From positions 11,248-33,915 of the forward strand of contig DHFK01000057.1 of assembly GCA_002400365.1 (NCBI GenBank): DNA of 22,668 bases, read 5' to 3'. The notes under the pieces were generated by a model. It was not told the origin of the DNA. It made no database searches and saw only the letters and a program-made list of their open reading frames with translations. Shown one piece after another: positions 15,451 through 22,638 of the stretch (the first letter of the stretch is position 1; each line of letters starts with the position of its first letter). The position numbers were made by a program, and so were the translations under genes. Source of the DNA: Anaerolineales bacterium UBA4826. GTDB lineage: Bacteria > Chloroflexota > Anaerolineae > UBA4142.

Positions 15451-16329
15451 ATGCAACCGGCACTCCGCGCGCGCAGCGAAACTTGGCTTGCCCCCGCGTT
15501 CTTGCTCGCGCTCGTTCTGGGATTTTTCCTCGCGCCGTTTCCCCTGATGGACAAACTGCACGGCGTCTGCTTCGGCATCTGACCGCAGCGACCGAGCCAC
15601 TCGTACTTCCTGGGTGGCACGACGCTTCCGGGCGAAGCGTTCCTCCGTGAAAATGTTCCTGGCTTTGCGGCGTTCGATCCTGCAGAGCCGATGAAACTCC
15701 CGCTCGAGGCGCGTGATTTCGGCATCTACGTTGGCTGTATCGCGGTATGGGCGTACCTCATCGCGCTTGGACGCGGGCGCGCCAAGGGCATGCCGACTCC
15801 CTGGATTTTGGTCGCGCTCGTCGTTTTCGTTTTCAGCATGGGCGTGGACGGCGTCAACGCGTTCCTGTACGATCTCCATCAGAATCTCCCGGTCGTGCCG
15901 TTCTTGTACGAACCGCGCCTCGAATTGCGCCTGGCAACCGGTTTGTTGTGCGGCATCGCCTTCGCCGGGATCCTAGCGCCGGTGGTCAACTATTCGCTCT
16001 GGCGGCAAAACGACAATCGTCCGATTATCGAAAACTGGAAGCAACTCGCCGGCGGGCTGGCGCTCCTGGTCGGGTTGTTCGCGATTAACGCATCCGGCTG
16101 GGGCATCTTTCTTTATCCGATTTCGATCATCACCGCCGCAAGCGTGCCGATTCTCGTCGGCTTGATCAACATGGTCTTTTTGCTTTCGCTGTTTCGCAAA
16201 GAAGGCGCGGCGATCACTTGGCGCGACGCGCTCGATCCATTTGCCGCCGGCGTTTTCTTTGCGCTGCTCGAACTGGGCGCGCTCTCGCTGCTACGCTACG
16301 CGGTGCTAGGGACGGCGGTGCTGCCGTGA
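15451..16329 (+). CDS. Second DUF2085-like membrane protein with in-frame TGA
   Basis: Read through a TGA at 15580-15582 (codon 44), this is a 292-residue membrane protein with a first span at about 15-33 and several more downstream (SMGVDGVNAFL keeps the family DG pair). The text after the TGA, PQRPSHSYFLGG, lines up without gaps with HQLAYRTYF of the first DUF2085 protein, putting the TGA exactly on that protein's Cys70. LPLEARDFGIY matches the second motif with Glu for Cys. The longest uninterrupted piece with its own start codon is 15691-16329, but it would lack the signature and first span. Options are selenocysteine, a nonsense mutation or a base error. Other genes here use TGA as a true stop. 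Confidence 0.7.
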
Positions 16330-16348
16330 AACGCAAACGACCCACCCA

Positions 16349-16377
16349 TTGACGCGCGTGGCGAGGTGTTATAGAAT
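16349..16377 (+). promoter_or_regulatory. Promoter for the STAND NTPase gene
   Basis: TTGACG (16349-16354), a 17-base spacer and TAGAAT (16372-16377) predict initiation near 16384, only about six bases before the ATG at 16390. With no Shine-Dalgarno site, the mRNA would be nearly leaderless. Confidence 0.65.
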
Positions 16378-16389
16378 CTGCCTTGAGTC

Positions 16390-17469
16390 ATGGAGGCTCA
16401 ATTGGCATCTCGGGTCACGGAGCGCCTGAGCGCAGCGCGTCGCCAGCGATTCGTCGGGCGCGAAGACGAAAAATCGCTTTTCCAAAACGCGCTCGCGTCA
16501 GCCGACCTTCCGTTCCACATTCTGCACGTCTTCGGTCCCGGCGGAGTCGGCAAGACCTCGCTCTTGCGCGAATTTGCGGCAATCGCCGAGCAGGCGCGCG
16601 TGCCTGCCTTTTACCTCGACGCGCGCAACCTCGAACCAGCCCCCGATGCCTTCCTCGCTGTGCTGCAAAACGTCATGGGACTTGCGCCCACCGCGTTGGC
16701 GCTGACTGCCCTTTCGGCGCAGTCTGCGCGCCAGGTCCTCCTGATTGATACCTACGAAACGCTTGCGCCGCTGGACGGCTGGCTGCACGAAACCTTCCTC
16801 CCTCAACTGAGCGAGAACACGCTGGTCGTTCTGGCGGACCGCAACCCGCCGGCGCCGGCGTGGCGCGCCGATCCCGGCTGGCAAGCCGCGCTCCACGGCT
16901 TGTCGCTCCGCAACCTCAGCCCAACAGAGAGCCGCGCGTATCTCGCCAAGCGCAACATTCCGCCGGCAGAATACGCCGCGGTTTTGGATTTCACGCACGG
17001 GCATCCGCTCGCGCTTTCGCTCGTGGCCGATGTCTTCGCGCAGCGGCCGGGCTTTCATTTCCAGCCCGACGAAGCGCCTGATGTCGTGCAGACGCTCCTG
17101 GCGCGATTCGCGCAAAAGGTACCCAGCCCCGCGCATCGCGCCGCCCTGGAAGCGTGCGCGCTCGTGCGTGTGATGACGGAAGCGCTCTTGATTCACATGC
17201 TGCAACAGCCGGGCGCGTCCGTCCGCGTCGACCCGGTCGCCGCGCAGAGCGCGCACGAATTGTTCGAATGGCTGCGCGGCTTGTCCTTTGTCGAAGCGAG
17301 CCGCGAGGGACTGTTCCCGCACGATCTGGCGCGTGAGGCGCTCGCGGCTGACCTGCGCTGGCGCAACCCGGATTGGCACAAGGAATTGCACCATCGCGCC
17401 CGCGCCTACTACGTCGCGCGCTTTCGGCAAACGCATGGCATCGAACAGCAGCGCATTCTGCACGACTAG
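16390..17469 (+). CDS. STAND/AAA-type NTPase, N-terminal part before in-frame TAG
   Basis: This 359-aa piece opens with RFVGREDEKSLF (20-31), the usual entry to a STAND ATPase. Walker A is GPGGVGKTS (49-57), Walker B is QVLLIDTYE (115-123), a VVLADRNPP sensor-type strand is at 146-154, and GHPLAL at 204-209 corresponds to the GxP motif. A winged-helix-like region follows (about 235-330). STAND proteins act as ATP-driven switches in signalling or transcription. The TAG at 17467-17469 stops the frame after ILHD; the same frame continues for 216 codons, so both parts were once, or still are, one protein. No ribosome site precedes the ATG. Confidence 0.8.
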   Translation: MEAQLASRVTERLSAARRQRFVGREDEKSLFQNALASADLPFHILHVFGPGGVGKTSLLREFAAIAEQARVPAFYLDARNLEPAPDAFLAVLQNVMGLAPTALALTALSAQSARQVLLIDTYETLAPLDGWLHETFLPQLSENTLVVLADRNPPAPAWRADPGWQAALHGLSLRNLSPTESRAYLAKRNIPPAEYAAVLDFTHGHPLALSLVADVFAQRPGFHFQPDEAPDVVQTLLARFAQKVPSPAHRAALEACALVRVMTEALLIHMLQQPGASVRVDPVAAQSAHELFEWLRGLSFVEASREGLFPHDLAREALAADLRWRNPDWHKELHHRARAYYVARFRQTHGIEQQRILHD

Positions 17470-18120
17470 GTGTTTCTGCACCACGCCAACCCGGTCGTTC
17501 GTTCGATGTTGGAATGGCAGACCGGCGGGACGGTCGCGCCCGACGTGATGCGCGACGGAGACCGCGCGGTGTGCGTCGCGATGGTCAGGCGGCACGAGGG
17601 CGATGAGTCGGCAAAACTGGCGGCAATGTGGCTTGCGCGACAGCCGGAGGGCATCACTGTGTATCGAGACGCGCAAGGCGCGGTGGTCGGTTTCATCGCC
17701 ATGCTCGCGCTCGAGCGCGCCAGCGCGGAAGAGATTCGATCCGATCCCGCGACGCGCCTTGCGTGGGAGTACCTGGCGCAGCACGCGCCGCTGCGCCCCG
17801 GCGAGATCGCCACCCACTACCGCTTTTGGATGGCGCACGATTCGTATCAAGCCGTCTCGCCGGTGCAGACGCTGATTTTCTTGAACACGGTGCGCTATCA
17901 ATTGTCAACGCCCGGTCTGGCGTATCATTTCTTGCCGTGCGCGAAGCCAGAGATGTGGGCAGGCGCGTTCGCCTACGCCAATCTCACGCGGCTGACATTT
18001 CCTTCATTTGGCTGGCGCGCGGAACTCGAGGGCGTTTATCGCGCCGATAACGCGTGTTGGACGGCGATTCGGATCGAATCGCCCCAAAGCAAATTCACTC
18101 AAGGAGGTTTTGTTCGATGA
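17470..18120 (+). CDS. C-terminal part of the STAND protein, GNAT-like
   Basis: This frame continues directly from the upstream TAG; the GTG at 17470 is the nearest start but has no ribosome site. The first residues (FLHHANPVVRSMLEWQ) read as the natural continuation of ILHD. The rest resembles a GNAT acyltransferase fold: a helix region AVCVAMVRRHEG, then strands ITVYRDAQGAVVGFIAMLAL, and a later mixed alpha/beta part. This is a fold-level impression only; an acetyl-CoA loop is not clear. The stop TGA overlaps the ATG of the next gene (ATGA), so translation of the downstream gene is coupled to this frame, which argues the frame is or was recently translated. Confidence 0.6.
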   Translation: MFLHHANPVVRSMLEWQTGGTVAPDVMRDGDRAVCVAMVRRHEGDESAKLAAMWLARQPEGITVYRDAQGAVVGFIAMLALERASAEEIRSDPATRLAWEYLAQHAPLRPGEIATHYRFWMAHDSYQAVSPVQTLIFLNTVRYQLSTPGLAYHFLPCAKPEMWAGAFAYANLTRLTFPSFGWRAELEGVYRADNACWTAIRIESPQSKFTQGGFVR

Positions 18121-18557
18121 GCAACATAGATTTGGTCAAAGCCACCCTCGCGGCGTTTGAAGCCGGCGATACGGCGAAAGCGGCGAGCATGTTGGCAGAC
18201 GACATGGTGTTTGCGGGTCCGGTGCCCCAACCCATCCCCAAGTCCGAGTACGTGGGACTACAAAGCGCGCTGATCGCCGCGATCCCGAATTGGAAATTCA
18301 ACCTCAGCGACTTGAAAGAGGATGGCGACAAGGTGATGGGAAAGGTCCACATCAGCGGGACGCACACCCAACCGCTGACCCTGCCGGCCTTGGGCATTCA
18401 AGCGCTGCCGCCGAGTGGCAAGCACATCCAACTACCGCACGAACCGATCACGGTCACCATCAAGAACGGCAAGGCGACGCGCATCGAAGCCAAAGTGGCG
18501 CCCGGCGGCGGCGTACCTGGTTTGCTCGCGCAACTCGGCGTGAACATACCGCATTAG
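18117..18557 (+). CDS. SnoaL/NTF2-like protein
   Basis: This 146-aa protein has the NTF2-like cone-fold pattern of SnoaL-type enzymes: an N-terminal helix (IDLVKATLAAFEAGDTAKAASML), then DDMVFAGPVPQPI, a middle helix and alternating beta strands with HISGTHTQPL near 78-87. Members act as small isomerases, cyclases or dehydratases, or simply bind ligands; no specific substrate can be named. AAGGAGGT lies upstream of the ATG, which overlaps the previous stop by four bases (ATGA). The C-terminal GGGVPGLLAQLGVNIPH tail is typical of the ester-cyclase-like subgroup. Confidence 0.75.
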   Translation: MSNIDLVKATLAAFEAGDTAKAASMLADDMVFAGPVPQPIPKSEYVGLQSALIAAIPNWKFNLSDLKEDGDKVMGKVHISGTHTQPLTLPALGIQALPPSGKHIQLPHEPITVTIKNGKATRIEAKVAPGGGVPGLLAQLGVNIPH

Positions 18558-18603
18558 AATAGCAGCGGAAACCATTCATCTCGGAATCTCAAGGAGGAAT
18601 ACG

Positions 18604-19116
18604 ATGAACGTGGGAATCGTCCTACTGCGCTTGATTCACATTTTCGCGGGAGTTTTCTGGGCCGGCGCGGTCTTCACCCTGGCGCGCTTTATCGAGCCCG
18701 CCGCGGCGGCGACCCAGCCGGAAAGCAACAAGTTCATGCAGCGCTTCATGGGCGGCGGCTTTGTGATGGCAATGGGCATTGCCGGACCGCTCACGGTGGT
18801 CGCCGGGCTGATTCTCTACTGGATTGACTCGGGCGGATTGCAGAACGGGTGGATCGCGACCCCCGCCGGGCTTGGCTTTACCATCGGCGCGCTCATTGGG
18901 CTGATCGCGTTCGGCATTGGCTTTTTCATTAGCCGCACCACGGCAGAAAATCTGACCGCGCTGGGCAAGGAAATTCAGGCAGCGGGCAAACCGCCGACGC
19001 CGGAACAGATGGCAAAGTTGAAAGCGTTGCAGCAGCGACTGACTGATTCATCGGTCTGGGCCGCGCTTTGCCTGGTCGTCGTCGTCATCGCGATGGCAAC
19101 GTCGCGTTATCTGTAG
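18604..19116 (+). CDS. 4-TM membrane protein, DUF2269/CopD-like
   Basis: This 170-aa membrane protein has four hydrophobic spans at about 5-27, 52-75, 83-110 and 148-168. The first contains LIHIFAGVFWAGAVF, a His-and-Trp pattern seen in small DUF2269/CopD-like membrane proteins, some of which bind haem or copper. A soluble Lys/Gln-rich helical loop sits at 113-145. AAGGAGGA is placed well before the ATG. It follows the SnoaL-like gene by 46 bases and is closed by a perfect hairpin, so it ends this operon. Its closeness to ccmE and ccmF could hint at a haem link, but it is in a separate transcript. Confidence 0.7.
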   Translation: MNVGIVLLRLIHIFAGVFWAGAVFTLARFIEPAAAATQPESNKFMQRFMGGGFVMAMGIAGPLTVVAGLILYWIDSGGLQNGWIATPAGLGFTIGALIGLIAFGIGFFISRTTAENLTALGKEIQAAGKPPTPEQMAKLKALQQRLTDSSVWAALCLVVVVIAMATSRYL

Positions 19117-19137
19117 AGTAGAATCCAATTCCCTACC

Positions 19138-19170
19138 ACTCGCCGCGCCATCTGACGCGGCGAGTCTGTT
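19138..19170 (+). terminator. Hairpin terminator after the 4-TM gene
   Basis: ACTCGCCGCG (19138-19147) and CGCGGCGAGT (19156-19165) are perfectly complementary around an 8-base loop. Only a weak T-run (CTGTTT) follows, so termination may be incomplete. It separates the preceding operon from the ccmE promoter 28 bases further on. Confidence 0.7.
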
Positions 19171-19192
19171 TCGCGCCAGGGGCGTTCTTCTT

Positions 19193-19221
19193 TTGACAAC
19201 GCTTCCTTTGAGTGCTATACT
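19193..19221 (+). promoter_or_regulatory. Promoter for ccmE-ccmF
   Basis: A perfect TTGACA (19193-19198), a 17-base spacer and TATACT (19216-19221) make this the closest match to the sigma70 consensus in the window. Initiation near 19228 gives a leader of about 80 bases before ccmE. Confidence 0.82.
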
Positions 19222-19306
19222 TGCTGCCGTCCTGACGCTGGGACGATTTCCGGGCGAGCGCGGCGGATGTTTCCGATGAGTGCGCGAGTCCAGACGAGGT
19301 AAGAGC

Positions 19307-19789
19307 ATGGCAACTGTATCTGTTCCGGAGGTTAAACCCGACGGAGGGTTTCTGCCGCGCCAGACAAAAATCCTGCTTGGCGCGTTCGTCATTTTGGGCG
19401 CGCTTGGCTTTTTCATCTTCAGCAGTCTACAAGGGAATCAACAGTACTTCCTGACGCTGGCGGAGATGAAGGCAAAAGGCGACCTGGCGACGAAACAAGC
19501 CGTTCGTGTGGGCGGCAATCTCGCGCCGAACACAACGCACATTAACAGCAAAGATGTGACCGCCGAGTTCGCCCTCACCGATGGCGCGAACATGCTGCCG
19601 GTCGTTTACAAAGGCATCCTGCCCGACACGTTCGAGAAGAGCACCCAGGTGATCGCGGAAGGCAAACTGGGTAACGACGGCGTGTTCCACGCGTCGCTCG
19701 TGCTAGCCAAGTGTCCGTCGAAATACGACCCGTCGAAGATCGAGTGGCACGATAGCGCGCAAGCGGGCAATCTCGATTACAAGCCGTAA
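19307..19789 (+). CDS. ccmE: Cytochrome c maturation haem chaperone CcmE (CxxxY type)
   Basis: CcmE holds haem covalently outside the cytoplasmic membrane and passes it to CcmF for attachment to apocytochrome c. The 160-aa product has one N-terminal anchor (about 21-41) and an OB-fold domain with VRVGGNLAP (66-74) and GVFHASLVLAKC (125-136). The haem-binding motif is Cys136-xxx-Tyr140 (CPSKY) instead of the His-xxx-Tyr of E. coli; the CxxxY variant is known from some bacteria and archaea and is not a defect. GAGGT precedes the ATG. An in-frame GTG at 19280 is possible but lacks a ribosome site. ccmF follows after a repeat-filled gap. Confidence 0.9.
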   Translation: MATVSVPEVKPDGGFLPRQTKILLGAFVILGALGFFIFSSLQGNQQYFLTLAEMKAKGDLATKQAVRVGGNLAPNTTHINSKDVTAEFALTDGANMLPVVYKGILPDTFEKSTQVIAEGKLGNDGVFHASLVLAKCPSKYDPSKIEWHDSAQAGNLDYKP

Positions 19790-19897
19790 CAAAGGATGAA
19801 GGATTGACTGTGGTGAACTTCCCACAGCCAGGCGGAAGGATGAAAAGATACTTGCCATTCGTTCTTTCATCCTTCATCCCTCTGCCTTCATCCTTTG
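19790..19897. repeat. GGATGAAGG inverted repeat between ccmE and ccmF
   Basis: CAAAGGATGAAGG (19790-19802) and CCTTCATCCTTTG (19885-19897) form a perfect 13-bp inverted repeat. A second nested pair uses GGAAGGATGAAA and TTTCATCCTTC, and CTGTGG / CCACAG forms a small inner hairpin. The right arm ends two bases before the ccmF ribosome site (GAGGT), so folding could affect ccmF translation. It looks like a miniature palindromic element. Confidence 0.72.
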
Positions 19898-19907
19898 TGA
19901 GGTATTC

Positions 19908-22013
19908 ATGGCTACTCTGGGTTCCATTTCCATCTTCATCGCGCTCGTCGTCGCGATCTATACCACCATCGCCGCGTGGGTGGGCGCGCGGCGCAATCTG
20001 CCTGAATTGCTTGCGAGCGCGCGCAACGGCATTTTCGCGCACGCCGCGTTAATGACTGTGGCGATCGGCGTTATCGTCGTCGCGCTGTACACGCGTGACT
20101 TTGCGCTCGCGCTCGTCGCGAACAGCACCAGCCGCGACTTGCAGACCATTTACACGATCACCGCGCTCTGGTCGAATCAGGCGGGCAGTCTCTTGTTCTG
20201 GTCGTGGATTCTCTCGCTCTATTCGGCGATTGTCGTCGCGCTCAAGTGGCAGAGCGACCGCGCCCCTTTGTCCTTCGGCGGAGTTCACCCTGACGCAGGA
20301 AGGGCGCAGGATGGCTCGCACGCCTTGATGCCGTACGTCGTCGCAACATTGATGGCGCTGCAAACGTTTTTCGCGTTCATGCTCGCGTTTATCTCCAGCC
20401 CCTTTGCGCGCTGGTGGATGCGCGGTGGTCAGACGATCATGGCGCTCTTTCCACCCGCGGGTGCGACGCCCTTTGTGCCGGCGGATGGTCAAGGGTTGAA
20501 TCCGCTATTGCAGCATCCCGCGATGGCGCTGCATCCGCCGTTGTTGTACCTCGGCTACGTCGGGTTCACGATTCCGTTTGCGTTCGCGATCGCGGCGCTC
20601 GTCAGCGGCAAACTCGGTCCCGCGTGGCTGCGCGCGACGCGGCGCTGGACGATTGCCCCGTGGCTCTTTCTTTCGATCGGCTTGCTGCTCGGCGGGCGCT
20701 GGGCGTACGATGTCCTGGGCTGGGGCGGCTACTGGGGTTGGGACCCCGTCGAGAACGCCGCGTTCATGCCGTGGCTTGCCGGCACCGCGTTTCTCCATTC
20801 GGTGATGGTGCAAGAGCGCAAAGGGATGCTCAAAGTTTGGAACATGGGTCTCGTCATCATCACGTTTTCGCTCGTCCTGTTCGGCACGTTCCTGACGCGC
20901 AGCGGCGTGATCCAGTCCGTTCATGCGTTCGCCGAATCTGACATTGGCGCGTGGTTTCTCACCTTCATCGCCGGCGTGACGCTCGCGGCGACCTTTTTGC
21001 TGTTCACGCGTCTCAAGGACTTGAAGAGCGAACGCGACATTGATGCGCTGCTCTCACGCGAAGCGTTCTTCTTGCTGAACAACCTGCTCTTTATCGGCGC
21101 GTCGTTCGCGGTTCTGTGGGGCACGATCTATCCACTCTTTAGCGAAATCGTTTACGGGCAGAAACTGACCGTCGGCGCGCCGTACTTTAACCAGGTGACC
21201 GCGCCGATCTTTAGCGCGGTTCTGCTCGCCATGGCGATCATTCCGCTGATCGGCTGGAGCGGCGTGACGCGCGCGAAACTGTTGCAGAAAATCGCGCTAC
21301 CTGCCGCGCTCGCGCTAGTCCTCGCGGCGATCACGTTCGCGTTCGGCGTGCGCGATTGGATTCCACTGGGGGGCTACCTGCTGGCGTTCTTCGTCATCAC
21401 AACCACCCTGATCGAAATCGTGCAGGGCGCGCGTGCGCGTGCGCGTAACACCGGCGAGTTCATTCTCGCCGCGCTGAAGAACCTGATCGCGCGCGATCGG
21501 CGGCGGTACGGCGGCTATCTGATCCACGTCGCGGTCGCGATGATGGGCGTCGGCATTATCGGCTCGCAGGTGTACGCGACCGACGCGACGCGCGCCTTGA
21601 CGCGCGGGGAATCCATGGACGTACGCGGCTATACGCTGACGTACGAAAATCTCTCGCCCAATTTTCCGAGCGGCGAAGCGCAAGTGACGTCGGCGTCCGT
21701 CGCGGTGTCGCGCGAGGGCAAACGCGTCGCGACCCTGTCGCCGGCGCGCGCGTTTTACGGGCGTCAAGGCGAGTGGGAGACGACGCCCGCGATTCTCTCC
21801 TCGCCGCAAGAGGATTTGTATCTGATCATCGCGGGCTGGGAAGACAATTTTGCGACGGTCACGTTCCGCGCGTACGTAAATCCGTTGGTGTTCTGGCTAT
21901 GGTTCGGCGGCTTGTGTCTCATGCTCAGCACGCTCATCGCCGCGTGGCCCGACGCGCGCGAAATGGAGCGGGCGCGGGTGGCAAGCGCGGTGGCAGAAAC
22001 CGCGCGCGCCTAA
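19908..22013 (+). CDS. ccmF: Cytochrome c haem lyase subunit CcmF
   Basis: CcmF takes haem from CcmE and ligates it to CxxCH of apocytochromes in system I. This 701-aa protein has about fifteen hydrophobic spans, the conserved WSNQAGSLLFWSW (88-100), a His-rich HPAMALHPP segment (203-211) and the WWD haem-handling motif WGGYWGWDPVENA (272-284). A soluble domain occupies about 560-660 before the last span. GAGGT stands six bases before the ATG. Relative to usual CcmF text, a hydrophilic stretch of about 20 residues (about 121-139) interrupts the segment between ALKWQ and LMPYV. ccmA-D, G and H are not in the window; they may lie elsewhere. Confidence 0.95.
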   Translation: MATLGSISIFIALVVAIYTTIAAWVGARRNLPELLASARNGIFAHAALMTVAIGVIVVALYTRDFALALVANSTSRDLQTIYTITALWSNQAGSLLFWSWILSLYSAIVVALKWQSDRAPLSFGGVHPDAGRAQDGSHALMPYVVATLMALQTFFAFMLAFISSPFARWWMRGGQTIMALFPPAGATPFVPADGQGLNPLLQHPAMALHPPLLYLGYVGFTIPFAFAIAALVSGKLGPAWLRATRRWTIAPWLFLSIGLLLGGRWAYDVLGWGGYWGWDPVENAAFMPWLAGTAFLHSVMVQERKGMLKVWNMGLVIITFSLVLFGTFLTRSGVIQSVHAFAESDIGAWFLTFIAGVTLAATFLLFTRLKDLKSERDIDALLSREAFFLLNNLLFIGASFAVLWGTIYPLFSEIVYGQKLTVGAPYFNQVTAPIFSAVLLAMAIIPLIGWSGVTRAKLLQKIALPAALALVLAAITFAFGVRDWIPLGGYLLAFFVITTTLIEIVQGARARARNTGEFILAALKNLIARDRRRYGGYLIHVAVAMMGVGIIGSQVYATDATRALTRGESMDVRGYTLTYENLSPNFPSGEAQVTSASVAVSREGKRVATLSPARAFYGRQGEWETTPAILSSPQEDLYLIIAGWEDNFATVTFRAYVNPLVFWLWFGGLCLMLSTLIAAWPDAREMERARVASAVAETARA

Positions 22014-22082
22014 ATGTCGTCGCGGCATCGCGCAAAACAAAAATCTGCGCGATGCTGCGGCGAACGAGATGGAAGGTCGGCA

Positions 22083-22638
22083 ATGGCAGTGTCAATGCGT
22101 GTCAAACTGAACTACGATGCTTTGCGATTGTTTCCCAATAATGGCAAGCGTCACGAACTCATTGACGGAGAACACATCATGACACCTGCGCCCAGCACGA
22201 ATCACCAGAATGTTGCAACGAACTTGGTCGCGCCTCCTCCACGCGTTCGTACGCAAGCATAAACTGGGACGCGTGTTTACCGCGCCGTTCGACGTGGCTT
22301 TCTCCGCATGGGATGTGACTGAACCGGACGTCGTTTTCATTTTGCGCGCGCGGCTGAATATCCTGACCAAAGACAACGCGCGCGGCGCGCCGGATCTGGC
22401 GGTCGAAGGGCTCTCTCCGGGTACGGCACAAATGGATCGGCAGGTCAAGTTCAAACTGTACGAAAAGTACGGGGTGCGCGAGTACTGGATTGTTGATCCC
22501 GACGACGAGTTGATCGAGGTCTTTGTGCTTCACGCGAATGGCTATGAGATGCTCGACCGCCTTACGCGCGGCGACGCGATCCGTTCGGAAGTGCTCGGCG
22601 GATTCGCTTGCGCGGTTGAAGAAATCTTTAGCGTTTGA
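22083..22638 (+). pseudogene. Uma2-family endonuclease-like gene with +1 frameshift
   Basis: The first part (ATG at 22083, preceded by GGAAGG) reads MAVSMRVKLNYDALR to NHQNVATNLVA, the usual Uma2 N-terminus. The expected continuation, LLHAFVRKHKLG, is in another frame; removing one C at about 22233-22234 restores a single protein of about 184 aa. The second part keeps the PD-(D/E)XK-like core of the family: TEPDVVF, VEGLSP, then DRQVKFKLYEKYGVREYWIVDP. Uma2 proteins are abundant in Cyanobacteria and Chloroflexota and their role is poorly known. It is either a decaying gene or a sequence error. There is no second start with a ribosome site for the 3' part. Confidence 0.75.

Noticed and set aside
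15583..15640. Selenocysteine insertion element after the TGA
   Set aside because: The best stem (GCCAC/GTGGC) has a 13-base loop and is not a convincing bacterial SECIS; so Sec is kept only as a hypothesis.
16498..17901. 467-codon minus-strand open frame opposite the STAND gene
   Set aside because: His/Arg-rich shadow frame. It crosses the TAG without interruption, but has no motif and no ribosome site.
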